Part shown: positions 32,808 through 43,075 of the stretch, piece by piece
Position numbering within the stretch: position 1 is the stretch's first letter
Layout of the letters: each line of letters opens with the position of its first letter
Source of the DNA: Guillardia theta CCMP2712
Lineage: Eukaryota > Cryptophyceae > Pyrenomonadales > Geminigeraceae
DNA: 64,000 nucleotides
Assembly (NCBI RefSeq): GCF_000315625.1
Contig: NW_005434645.1
Coordinates: 613,165-677,164 of the forward strand
Reading direction: 5' to 3'
Made by a program: the position numbers and the translations under genes
Notes under the pieces: model-generated
Told to the model about the DNA's origin: nothing
The model's input: the letters and a program-made list of their open reading frames with translations, nothing else
Database searches by the model: none

Positions 32808-33066
32808 GGAGGTTCCTTCTCTGTCGTCTTTCTGTTTGTCCCGCGCACTCATTTAAATTGTACTCTCCTCCTGCACCTGTCCTTCTTCCCCTACCCTCCT
32901 CTCGCATCCGTATCATCGATATCTTGGCTTGTTCTCGCAACTCCATCGACAACATTTCGACAATCACAATGTACCTCTTTTACAATCATTATCATCGTAT
33001 TACATTACCTATGTCGTTGTCATCCTCAACATATCTCCATCATTATCGTCGTCGTCGTCGTCGTCG

Positions 33067-33098
<32 letters not shown>

Positions 33099-33158
33099 TC
33101 AATCATCATAATCATCTCCAACATCATCACCTCAATCATCATCATCTCCTCAATCATG
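32808..33158. other. Gene-free DNA with TCATCA microsatellite
   Basis: Pyrimidine-rich 3' flank, then (TCG)n and (TCA)n at about 33046-33100 with TCAATCATCA variants up to the gap. No gene is seen. Confidence 0.7.
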
Positions 33159-33258
33159 NNNNNNNNNNNNNNNNNNNNNNNNNNNNNNNNNNNNNNNNNN
33201 NNNNNNNNNNNNNNNNNNNNNNNNNNNNNNNNNNNNNNNNNNNNNNNNNNNNNNNNNN
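33159..33258. other. Assembly gap (100 N)
   Basis: Exactly 100 undetermined bases separate a TCA microsatellite from the 17-bp minisatellite. The round number suggests a gap of unknown size, so the true array is probably longer. Confidence 0.95.
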
Positions 33259-34297
33259 CGAGCCTTGGGAGCATACGAGCCTTGGGAGCATACGAGCCTT
33301 GGAAGCACACGAGCCTTGAGAGCATACGAGCCTTGGGAGCATACGAGCCTTGGGAGCATACGAGCCTTGAGAGCATACGAGCCTTGGGAGCATACGAGCC
33401 TTGAGAGCATACGAGCCTTGGGGGCACCCGAGCCTTGAGAGCACACGAGCCTTGAGAGCATACGAGCCTTGAGAGCATACGAGCCTTGAGAGCATACGAG
33501 CCTTGAGAGCATACGAGCCTTGGGAGCATACGAGCCTTGGGAGCATACGAGCCTTGGGAGCATACGAGCCTTGAGAGCATACGAGCCTTGAGAGCATACG
33601 AGCCTTGGGAGCATACGAGCCTTGGGAGCATACGAGCCTTGGGAGCATACGAGCCTTGAGAGCATACGAGCCTTGGGAGCATACGAGCCTTGGGAGCATA
33701 CGAGCCTTGAGAGCATACGAGCCTTGAGAGCATACGAGCCTTGGGAGCATACGAGCCTTGGGAGCATACGAGCCTTGAGAGCATACGAGCCTTGAGAGCA
33801 TACGAGCCTAAATATACGAGCCTTGAGAGCATACGAGCCTTGGGAGCATACGAGCCTTGGGAGCATACGAGCCTTGGGAGCATACGAGCCTTGAGAGCAT
33901 ACGAGCCTTGAGAGCATACGAGCCTTGGGAGCACACGAGCCTTGAGAGCATACGAGCCTTGAGAGCATACGAGCCTTGGGGGCATACGAGCCTTGGGAGC
34001 ATACGAGCCTTGAGAGCATACGAGCCTTGGGAGCATACGAGCCTTGAGAGCATACGAGCCTTGAGAGCATACGAGCCTTGGGAGCATACGAGCCTTGGGA
34101 GCATACGAGCCTTGGGAGCATACGAGCCTTGAGAGCATACGAGCCTTGGGAGCATACGAGCCTTGAGAGCATACGAGCCTTGAGAGCATACGAGCCTTGG
34201 GAGCATACGAGCCTTGGGAGCATACGAGCCTTGGGAGCATACGAGCCTTGAGAGCATACGAGCCTTGGGAGCATACGAGCCTTGAGAGCATACGAGA
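33259..34297. repeat. 17-bp minisatellite, left block (about 61 copies)
   Basis: Tandem units of GAGCCTTGGGAGCATAC, with frequent G/A change (GAGCCTTGAGAGCATAC) and rare variants such as GAGCCTAAATATAC near 33806. Because 17 is not a multiple of 3 and the unit has no stop, reading frames stay open for hundreds of codons on both strands, giving a 17-residue period (MLPRLVCSQGSYAPKAR on the minus strand). These frames are not genes. Confidence 0.95.
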
Positions 34298-34468
34298 TGT
34301 TGTATACACAACCTTGCGTAAGACGTTGAGCTCAGATGATCTTAGGATCTCTGTTTATTAAGCACACACGCTCATCAGATCAGCAGCACCACTGCAGGAA
34401 TCTGCATCGTCATCCTATTTCCCTACGCTACGTCCAAGGGGCGTCCGGTATGAGTCCAGAATACAACA
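34298..34468 (-). repeat. LTR (downstream copy for the minus-strand element)
   Basis: 171 bp, identical base for base to 36722-36892 as far as I can read. Bounded by TGTTGTAT and ATACAACA. The short purine-rich stretch next to it on the minus strand (GTGGGAGCGA) is a weak polypurine-tract candidate. Confidence 0.9.
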
Positions 34469-34533
34469 TCGCTCCCACTGCGAGACGACAAGAAGGTCCA
34501 CCTGTCGTTGACTTCGCTCAGAAGAATCTTGAG

Positions 34534-36735
34534 TTAAGGATCTGCAGAAGAAGAGGAAGAAGAGCGGCGGGAAGGTGACGCTTGAGCTAATAAAGAAGAT
34601 TCAAATTGTTGAATTAAAGCACGAATACCAGATTTCTTGTTGAGTTCAGAAGCTGATTTCCAGGAGTGATCAGCTGGGTTAGGATAGCCTTTCCAATGAA
34701 CAAGATATTGGATACCACGACCACGTTGACGTTTGTCGAGAATTTGTTCCACTTCGTATTCAAGTCCTTGAGCTGTCGAAAGAGGATCCGGTCGATCGAC
34801 GTGAAGCTCGAAGTTGGGATCACGGTCCTGATGGGGGCGAAGCCACTTGAGGTTGAAGACGCTGTGTTCAAGATGACGAAAGCGATCTGTCAGTTCGAGA
34901 TGAACAGTGTTGTCAGAAACAAAGGAGAGGATCTTGAAGGGACCGATGAAACGAGGACGGAGCTTGGGAAAGCTGTCGGTGATTGGAATATTCGTCGTTG
35001 AGAGCCACACGAGATCGCCGATGTTGAAATGGTGAGGGCGACGGTGGTGGTCTAGGGTTTGTTCAGTTGAACGAGCCATGTGATCGAGGGCATCGCGAGC
35101 TGCTTCCATGTGCACTTGGATGGCTTCGCGAATGTCTTCAGGATCATCAGACGAGTTGGAAAGGTCAGGGAGAGCCAGTTGAGTTTTGACGTTGCGGCCA
35201 TAAATAATCTCGAATGGCGCAAGGCCTGTTGAACGTTTGACGGAAGAATTGTAATGCATCTCGAAGAGGGGAAGAAATCTGTCCCAGTCATGGTTGACGC
35301 GATTGGCACAGTAGATGCGAAGAGCTTCAATCAAGACGGAGTTGAGGCGTTCAGGTCGAGCATTGCCTTGAGGATAGTAAGGCGAAGAATGCTTGATTTT
35401 GACCTGCAAGATGTTGAAAAGTTTAGTCCAAAAGGCAGAAGAGAAGATTTTTGCATTATCTGAAATGATTTCGTTGGGAAGGCCTTGGTTGGCGCAGACT
35501 TTCGAAACAAAAAGATCGGCAGCTTGTTGAGAGGTGAGAGTCTTCTTGCATGGAGACAGAAAGACACGTCCAGAAAAGTTGTCAACACAAACGAAGATCG
35601 AGTCGTAATGAGAACGAGTAGGCGGGAAGCCGGAAACAACATCGATGGAGATTGTAGCAAAACGATCAGACGGAGCTGCTTGACTGTGCGACGGTCCCAT
35701 CTGTGGCTTGCGATAAGATTTGTATTGGATGCAAGATTGACAGGAAAGGATGTAACGTTCGACTTGTTGACGCATCGAGGGCCAATAAACAACAGGAACA
35801 AGAGCCAAATATGTTCGAGAGAAGCCGCGGTGACTGTGAAGGTCATGGGCACGGTATAGAACTTCTTTGCGAACAGATTGAGGAATACAAATGCGTTGTC
35901 GGTGAAGACTATCTGTTAGAATCAGGAGATGATTTTCAATGTGAAAATGCTTGTACGATGGGTTGTTTTGAACTGCTTGATAGATTGTAGAAAAGTATGA
36001 ACACGAGGAATATGCTTGGACGATTGCGTCGTGAAGAGATTCAACGAGAGAAGCATTATCAGCAGGAGCATCGAGAGCAAGGAGATGATGAAAATCTTGA
36101 TCATCTGAATGTAGGATTGCGTCATCGCGTGGAGGTGCGACGTCGTCGTCGGGATATTGGCGGCTGAGAGCGTCAGGGACGACATTATCGGTACCTTTTA
36201 CGTGCGCGATCTCGACGATAGAGAATTCACTGAGAGTTTCTAACCAGCGGCGAAGACGACCTTTGAGATCCTTTTGAGTTTGAAAGTACGTGAGAGCCTT
36301 GTGATCAGTACGAAGGATGATGGGCTTGCCAAGAAGATAAAATTGGAAGTGGAGAAGCACGTCTTTGATGGCCAAAAGTTCGCGCTCAGTGGTTTGATAA
36401 TTTCTTTCTGCATCAGTAAATAGGCGACTGTAGAATCCAATGACTTTCTCTTTGTTGTCAGCGTCGTACTGAAGAAGAACACCGCCGAGAGCTGTGTTTG
36501 AGGCATCGGTGTGAACTTCTGTTCTAAGCGCTGGATCAAAGTGAGAGAGAATTGGGGAGGAGGTTAACCGGTGTTTGAGAAGATCAAAGGCTTGCTGACA
36601 CTCGGGAGTCCATTGAAAGACGACATTCTTACGAAGAAGAGCATGAAGAGGAGCGGCAATGTGGGCATAGTTGCGAATAAAGCGACGGTAATATCCGGAG
36701 AGACCAACCTTCGCTACCATATGTTGTATACACAA
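34534..36735 (-). pseudogene. Truncated pol: RT end, RNase H, integrase, chromodomain
   Basis: A 733-codon open frame. It opens with the C-terminal RT thumb (KVGLSGYYRRFIRNYAHIAA), then the RNase H region (TDASNTALGGVLLQY, IILRTDHKAL, DALSRQ), the HHCC zinc finger (HSHRGF...CQSCIQYK), the integrase core with D, D and E positions (ISIDVVSGFP, ISDNAKIFSS, PERLNSVL), a GPF/Y-like segment (RFIGPFKI) and a C-terminal chromodomain (YEVEQILDKR...YLVHWKGYPNPADHSWK). The first codons come from LTR sequence, so the apparent start is an artefact of the deletion. The chromodomain places it in the chromovirus branch, where it guides insertion to modified histones. Confidence 0.9.
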
Positions 36736-36892
36736 CCTTGCGTAAGACGTTGAGCTCAGATGATCTTAGGATCTCTGTTTATTAAGCACACACGCTCATC
36801 AGATCAGCAGCACCACTGCAGGAATCTGCATCGTCATCCTATTTCCCTACGCTACGTCCAAGGGGCGTCCGGTATGAGTCCAGAATACAACA
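36722..36892 (-). repeat. LTR (upstream copy for the minus-strand element)
   Basis: 171 bp, identical to 34298-34468. It joins directly to RT-coding sequence at 36721 with no primer-binding site, gag or protease between, which marks the deletion junction. Confidence 0.9.
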
Positions 36893-37352
36893 CGAGCCTT
36901 GAGAGCATACGAGCCTTGGGAGCATACGAGCCTTGGGAGCATACGAGCCTTGAGAGCATACGAGCCTTGAGAGCATACGAGCCTTGGGAGCACACGAGCC
37001 TTGAGAGCATACGAGCCTTGAGCGCATACGAGCCTTGAGAGCATACGAGCCTTGGGAGCATACGAGCCTTGGGAGCATACGAGCCTTGGGAGCATACGAG
37101 CCTTGGAAGCACACGAGCCTTGAGAGCATACGAGCCTTGGGAGCATACGAGCCTTGGGAGCATACGAGCCTTGAGAGCATACGAGCCTTGGGAGCATACG
37201 AGCCTTGAGAGCATACGAGCCTTGAGATCTTACGAGCCTTGGGAGCATACGAGCCTTGGGAGCATACGAGCCTTGGGAGCATACGAGCCTTGGGAGCATA
37301 CGAGCCTTGAGAGCATACGAGCCTTGAGAGCATACGAGCCTTGGGAGCACGA
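36893..37352. repeat. 17-bp minisatellite, right block (about 27 copies)
   Basis: Same unit as 33259-34297, including a variant GAGATCTTAC near 37228. It is the continuation of one array split by the retrotransposon. Open frames here are artefacts. Confidence 0.95.
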
Positions 37353-37860
37353 ACTGAAGGGGATACAAACTTGTAGCCTTCAAAGAGAGACGCAGATTTG
37401 CATGGGTGACGCAGATTTGCATGGAGTTTGAAGCTTTGAAGGCCAGGGAGATGAGGAGCTAATGAGGTGCTTCTGTACGAGTGACCTGCTTGGATCTCAT
37501 ACCCGTCTGCAGCATGTCAGCCCCCATTCAGATAGTTGGTTATCTCCCACTGAAACTAGCTATAATGAAATGGAAACAAGATAATGTATGGTAAACAAGG
37601 TATTGTTTGGTGAAGAAGTTGTTTTGGTTCATAACAAATTGAATCACACGATATTCGAGATCGAATTTCTTCAATAGAGTTTAATGATATAGACAACCAA
37701 TCCCTAGTTTTGCACCAAGAAAATTCTTTTCTTCTTCTCTAAGTTTCTCATCCATTGCAATTGCTGCAAACTTTCCCATCTTGGGAGGATTCCAAGACAC
37801 GAACCAGGGGGAGGCGTTGGCATTTCTATCCCACCCAACCTTGCCCCTTGCTCTCTTCCA
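37353..37860. other. Gene-free DNA between two minisatellites
   Basis: Positions 37389-37427 contain a short direct repeat of GACGCAGATTTGCATGG. The rest is AT-richer with no supported gene. Confidence 0.6.
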
Positions 37861-38298
37861 TGTGATCTCACTCTCGCAAGCTCTCTTGCATGTGATGTCA
37901 CTCTCGCAAGCTCTCTTCTACGTGATGTCATTCTGGCAAGCTCTCTTGTATGTGATGTCATACTCGCAAGCTCTCTTGTATGTGATGTCATACTCGCAAG
38001 CTCTCTTGTATGTGATGTCATACTCGCAAGCTCTCTTGTATGTGATGTCATACTCGCAAGCTCTCTTGCATGTGATGTCATACTCGCAAGCTCTCTTGCA
38101 TGTGATGTCATACTCGCAGGCTCTCTTGCATGTGATGTCACTCTCGCAAGCTCTCTTCTATGTGATGTCATACTCGCAGGCTCTCTTGCATGTGATGTCA
38201 TACTCGCAAGCTCTCTTGCATGTGATGTCATACTCGCAGGCTCTCTTCTATGTGATGTCATACTCGCAAGCTCTCTTGCATGTGATCTCGGATCTGCC
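37861..38298. repeat. 30-bp minisatellite, 14 copies, with TGATGTCA boxes
   Basis: Fourteen units in perfect 30-bp register (37861-38280) plus a partial unit. The unit is TGTGATGTCATACTCGCAAG followed by CTCTCTTGTA or CTCTCTTGCA. Thirteen of the fourteen contain TGATGTCA; the first has TGATCTCA. As 30 is a multiple of 3, open frames on both strands repeat every 10 residues (for example ARELASMTSH); I treat these as artefacts. It lies about 850 bp upstream of PGRL1. Confidence 0.9.
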
Positions 38299-39133
38299 AG
38301 TGTCATCGGGCTCGACTTTGAAAGGTGGCTCTTTTCTGACGCAATTTTCAAAGGGGTAAATTGAGGGGTGGGGGGGTGGGTGGGTCCTGGAAGGGTTCAG
38401 GAAGGTCGAATAGAAGGGGTTCTTGGGGGCAGTGTAATAGAAATTAGGGGGTAGGGGTAGTGAAACGAGTGAATTTATAGGGTACAATGGTGGAGTATGT
38501 GGGGTAGGGGGTAGTGGAAGGAAATGAATGTGAAAGCGGTTTACAGCTTGAGAAAGATGGCGGGTGATCTTTAGGAAGGGAGGAGGAGGGACAGAAAATG
38601 AAAGAGCAGAGGAGGAGGAGGAGGAGGAGGAGGAGGAGAAGTGAAGAAGGAAAAGAGGAGAAGAAGAAGAACAGGAGGAGAGGTGAAGTCACACACTGAC
38701 TTCAGAAGTAGAACCAAGGTATTAGGCAGGTGTAAGGGCAGGAAAGGAGGCAGGGAGGAAAGAAAAGAATGAACAGAGGTAAAGTGAAGAAGATGAAAAG
38801 AAGGATGGAGTGAAGAACGTCTCACAAACAAGCTCAAGTGAACGGTAAGGGAAGAGATGATAAGAGGTGGATAGAGAAACAAAACGTCGTGGGAAAGTCA
38901 GGGGAGGGTTCAGGATGCAAAAGATGTCCAGGGCGGAAAGAGAGAGCAGAGCGAATGATACCAGACGAGTCGATAAATATGAAGAATAGAAGGATGTTGA
39001 ACGAGGAGAATGGAATGCGAAGACGGAGAAAGTGGTACAAAAAGTAACACCAGCTCATTGCGGGAGGAAATAAACTCATTGATGATAGCACATGAACGCA
39101 CACGAGTGATGGAATCAAAAGACATGTTCTCTG
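38299..39133. other. Upstream DNA of PGRL1 with GGGGTAGG tract and GAGGAG run
   Basis: Positions 38355-38520 are rich in GGGGTGGGGGGGTGGG and GGGGTAGG words. A (GAG)n run lies at 38607-38640. Positions 38700-39133 are AG-rich. No gene is supported. Confidence 0.5.
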
Positions 39134-40778
39134 ATGTTTCTACTTCTCATGCTCTTGCCCAGGATGTTTCGCGCTAGAGATGTTCTTGCGGGGGCCCTTC
39201 TGTTCGCCTTCAGCCACCATACCGAAGCCTTCATGGGCTCGTCGCTCCCCTCCTTCAAGCTCAGATCCTCCAACGTCATGCGCTGCCAAGGGACTCCCCG
39301 ACACGGCATTCTGTCCCTCAGGGCCATCGACACTCAGCAGGACAAGTCAGCTCGCACTGCAGTTGAGGAGTTCGTGTCCAACGGGAAGGCAAGGGATTGA
39401 ACTGGGTGGGGAGGGGTCTGATGAGAGTTGACAGGAGATGAGCCTCTTTGCCAAGGAGCAGCTGTACCTTGATTGCTGTGCCGCCTACAACGTCGATGCA
39501 GAATCACTGCTGTCCGATGAAGATTATGAGAAGGTATGCCATGGCTCCGTCGGTCAGCAACCGAGTCCCTCATCCCCCTTCCCCCGCTGCTCCTCCTTGG
39601 CATACCATCCTCCTGACGAACTCTGCTGGACCACAGCTGAAGACAGATCTTACCTTCGAGGGATCACAAGTGAGACACCTCTGCTCCCTCCTCGCTCTCT
39701 GACCCCCCGCAGGTCATCCTCATGTCCAGAGAGGAGATCAAGTTCATGGTTGCAGCCAACAGGTACAACAAAGGGAAGCCCATCATGAGCGATGAGGAGT
39801 TCGACACCTTGCGGAAGAAGGTCAGGAGGAGGATGCGGCTGTGTTGAGCTGCTCACTGTCTCTCAGCTCAAGAACAAGGGTTCCTTGGCTGTCAAGCACG
39901 AGGCCGCCTCCTGCAAGCTGGACGAGAGGTCCGCTGCTTCTTCCTGCTGCTCCTTGCTCCTGCTCTGTCTCATCTGTTGGCATCCAGTGGACGCAAAGTC
40001 TGCAAGGCCGACATTTTCCCTGACGAGGGCAAGAACGCCCTGCTGTACACTCCTGCCTTGGTGAGGAGATGGAGGGAGGAGCGCGAAGATGGGAAGGAAC
40101 ACGTGGAGAGCGGGAGAAGATAGTGATGAGACAGGAGGGAGCGAGGAAGGACGAGGTCTGGGAGGAGAAGGCAGGGATTGATGAATGGGCTCAGGTATTG
40201 ACCGCTCTGCTCTTCAACGAATGGGCGTTCTGGTTCAAGGTAAGACTCGTCCTATGTTGTCGCCCTAGCTCGAAGCCGTGGGGTGCTGCTGGGATCGTTA
40301 ACATGTTCCTCCTTCCAGGGCTGGGACCCCATTCTCTCTCTCGTCCTCGGATCTCCCTTCATCGTTGTTGGCACCTACGTGCTCACCAACTTCATCTACT
40401 TCCAGAGCCCCTACATCGCCAAGGCAAGACCCGCCCTTCAACCCTCGGCCCCTACTCTTCACCCCCCTCTCCTCCCATCCCATCTTTTCTCCCTCCCGTC
40501 TCCTCATCTCCTCGTCTCCTTTTCCTCTCCACCCTCCATGTCATCTCCTCCTCCCATCCCGAGTAAGGGAGGAAGGCGTCCCGCCAGCACGTGACCGATG
40601 GCGGCAGGCAACGTGCCCCTCCTGCGGCACTCCTCAGAACATTTACTTTGGAGACATCCTCTGGGTTTCGGGAAAGCCGGTGGAGAGCTCAGTGCAGACG
40701 CAATGCTGCAACAAGGCATGTGGCGTCGAGCTCGTGGCCGACAAGAAGCGCATGATCGTCGAGTCGTTCTCCAAGTAG
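39134..40778 (+). CDS. PGRL1: PGRL1-like thylakoid protein of cyclic electron flow
   Basis: ATG 39134 (or in-frame 39164, MFRARDVLAG) gives a signal peptide ending HHTEA before FMGSSLP, a secondary-plastid leader. Joined exons give LFAKEQLYLDCCAAYNVDAE, LKTDLTFEGSQ, VILMSREEIKFMVAANRYNK with GKPIMSDEEFDTLRKK, LKNKGSLAVKHEAASCKLDE, two membrane-helix exons (LTALLFNEWAFWF; DPILSLVLGSPFIVVGTYVL) and a C-terminal zinc-ribbon-like block TCPSCGTPQNIYFGDIL with CCNKACGVEL. The GKPIMSDEEFDxLxxxLK motif, paired helices and CPxCGTxxxxxFGxIL match plant and algal PGRL1, which works with PGR5 in antimycin-sensitive cyclic flow around photosystem I. The splice donor near 40431 is unclear. Confidence 0.85.
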
Positions 40779-41364
40779 GCGCCGAAGGCATATGAACCGG
40801 ACTATTGATAAAAAATCTGCAGCTTTGACTAGATCTGTTCCTGCCCTTCATACCCCGCCCCACTTTTGATCGCTCTCCATTCACACTCGCCCCCCGCCCC
40901 CCCCGCCTCCGGATCCGCTTTTTGAGCTTCGGAGGCTGAGCCGCCGCTCTCCCGGCGTTTCACTGTCAGGATGCCACTTAAGAAATAATGAGGGAATGCC
41001 AACTGGGTCGCGCACTGCCGCAGGGACGAGGAGGAGGAAGACTGAGAGGGGAGGGGTGGGAACGCACTGAGTCCTACCGTACTGTGACTGCTCCAGGATG
41101 ATCGGGTTGTACGAAGTTTTGCCTGCTGCCTTCCTCTATGGCCCAATTACCAACACATAAGGAGGTTTTATAATTATCCTACAAAATAAGAATTTAATAA
41201 ATATTTACCTGCGAGAGCTCTTAGAATTGATCGAGATTGGATACAAAGCGTAAGACAAATTGCTACCAATTTTTATAAAATGTTATTATTTTGTACCAGT
41301 ATTTGTACCAGGAATTCTGGTACAAGATGAGCGACGACCCCAACACTCAAGCAGAAGACACGCC
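40779..41364. other. Intergenic region with weak GC island
   Basis: C-rich and GC-rich words at 40855-40960, then AT-rich DNA (41150-41330). No gene is seen. It is the 3' flank of PGRL1 and the 5' flank of the epimerase gene. Confidence 0.5.
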
Positions 41365-42773
41365 ATGGCGCGAGCGGGGAAGATGATGGCGATGGTGATG
41401 GCGAGCGTGATGGCAAGCAGCGCTGTTTGCTTCTCTCCTTCACTCCCATCAATGACCAGGGCGGGACCGATGAGACGGAACGGAAGCAATGTGAGATGGC
41501 GGTGTATCGTTCCTTCGGTTAAGATCCTCATGCTGCTTCAGGCCAAGATGCAGTTCGGCGACTTCAAACTTCCTGAAATCAAACTTCCTGACTTCTCCAA
41601 TGCCTTTCAGCCACAGCCCAAGCCACAGGTAACGCCGACCTCACGTGATGCTCGCTTGACTCCTCCTGCAGGCACAGCCCGCCCAGGCAAAGGCTAGAGT
41701 CATCGCAGGCAAGTCACTACTAAAGTGCTTTACTCGCGCCTGATCCGATCTTCAGTCACCGGGAGCTCCGGCATGGTCGGGTCTGCTCTCTGCAAGTCGC
41801 TTGAGGCCGACGGATTGGAAATTGTTCCCATCCGTAGGGGTGAGAATGGGCAGCTGCAGGCAAGTTACCCATACAGACAAGACGTGCGATGACGTTTGCT
41901 ATGTCAGATCTCGAGCGAGGATCTTGCCAACGTGGATGCCATAGTGCATCTTGCTGGAGAGAACGTCGCCACAGGCAGCGGTCCTCTCGGTTGGCTCGGC
42001 ATCCAGGTTCGCCTCAGCGTCATATCGCATCTGCCGCTGACTCAGCTTAGGCTTGGTCCGAGGCCAAGAAGTCGGAGATCATCAAGTCGCGCAAGGAAGG
42101 CACAGAAGCCGTGGTCGAAGCCATCAATGCATGTCCAGCTGGGAAGAAGCCCAAGACACTCGTCTGCGCTTCCGGCGTTGGCTTCTACGGCTACACCACT
42201 GAGGATGCGGTCGTGGACGAGAGCTCACCTATGGGGACCGGCTTTCTTGCTGCTGAAGTATGCCCCACTTGGGAAGCTGCTGCAAGCCAAGCGTCTTGCA
42301 GAGTGGTGATTGCCAGGCTTGCTCCTGTTCTCAGCAACAACGGAGGAGCTCTCGGAAAGCTCCTGCCCATTTTCAACCTGGGAGGAGGAGGGATCGTGGG
42401 CTCTGGGAAGCAGTACTTCTCGTGGATCTCTCTCCGGGACTGCGTCAAGGGTATCCGCTACATGATAGACACTCCCTCCCTCTCTGGACCTGTCAATCTC
42501 TGCTCCCCTCAGCCCGTGACCAATGCTGACTTCACGTCTGCTCTTGGGAAGGCTCTTCAGCGACCAACCATCCTTCCCTTCCCTGACTTTGCTGTTCGCC
42601 TCCTCTTTGGACAAATGGGAGAGGAAATGCTGCTGGGAGGACAGAGGGCCATGCCCAGCAAGCTTCAGGTTGTTCTCGTGCTCCTAACGCCCTAAATGAC
42701 TGTGCGGCAGGCGGCGGGATTTCAGTTTCAGGATAATACCATCGATGAGGCCCTTGCTGCTACTTTGAAGTAG
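41365..42773 (+). CDS. Plastid-targeted SDR39U1/YfcH-type NAD(P)-dependent epimerase
   Basis: ATG 41365 gives a signal peptide (MMAMVMASVMASSAVC) before FSPSLPS, again the Phe-type plastid leader; an in-frame ATG at 41260 adds an unlikely extension. After introns the Rossmann core reads VTGSSGMVGSALCKSLEADG (TGxxGxxG), ISSEDLANVDAIVHLAGENV, SEIIKSRKEGTEAVVEAI, CASGVGFYGYT (active-site Ser...Tyr region), and ARLAPVLSNNGGALGKLLP. The C-terminal DUF1731-like tail runs GEEMLLGGQRAMPSKLQ then AAGFQFQDNTIDEALAATLK. This is the TIGR01777 family (SDR39U1, E. coli YfcH), nucleotide-sugar-epimerase-like with unknown substrate. Length is near normal after the leader. Confidence 0.85.
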
Positions 42774-43075
42774 GCGTTGAGACATTTTGAAGAAGTTTTG
42801 GGAGGTTGCATTTTGTTGAGAGTCTTTAGAGCAAGGAAAGTTATTTATGATTTTAAGACTAGAATACTGCATGAATCACACAGACACCTCAAGCTTCTTG
42901 TTTCGCAAAAACAAGATGACCATTTGCTCAGATGACTGCTTCACAGGAGAGTTACACTATAAGGAAATAATTTGCTTTGTCGAACGGAAGTTTGCTATCA
43001 CGTCATAAAGACAGACTGGGATATTACTGGGACTCCTCTGCGTCTTCTGGTTGCTTCTCAACAGCTTCTTCACCG
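42774..43075. other. Convergent 3' intergenic region
   Basis: About 300 bp of AT-rich DNA between the stops of the epimerase (+) and HMG (-) genes. No gene or clear element is seen. Confidence 0.6.

Larger units (their letters stand above)
34298..36892 (-). mobile_element. Ty3/gypsy chromovirus LTR retrotransposon, internally deleted
   Basis: Two identical 171-bp direct repeats (34298-34468 and 36722-36892) start TGTTGTAT and end ATACAACA, the 8-bp inverted termini of LTRs. The element reads on the minus strand. Only the last part of pol remains, so gag, protease, most of reverse transcriptase and the primer-binding site are missing next to the upstream LTR. It sits inside the 17-bp minisatellite, which continues on both sides; CGAG flanks each end but also occurs in every repeat unit, so the target duplication is not conclusive. 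LTR identity implies a very recent insertion or a recent copy. Confidence 0.9.

Noticed and set aside
33026-34309. Open frames up to 427 codons on both strands
   Set aside because: They are readings of the 17-bp minisatellite through an N gap, with a 17-residue period and no other content.
37861-38298. Possible CRISPR array
   Set aside because: Units are contiguous with no unique spacers, and the DNA is eukaryotic nuclear.
37704-38359. Overlapping repetitive frames on both strands with 10-residue period
   Set aside because: The 30-bp repeat is a multiple of three and stop-free; no domain or start context supports a gene.
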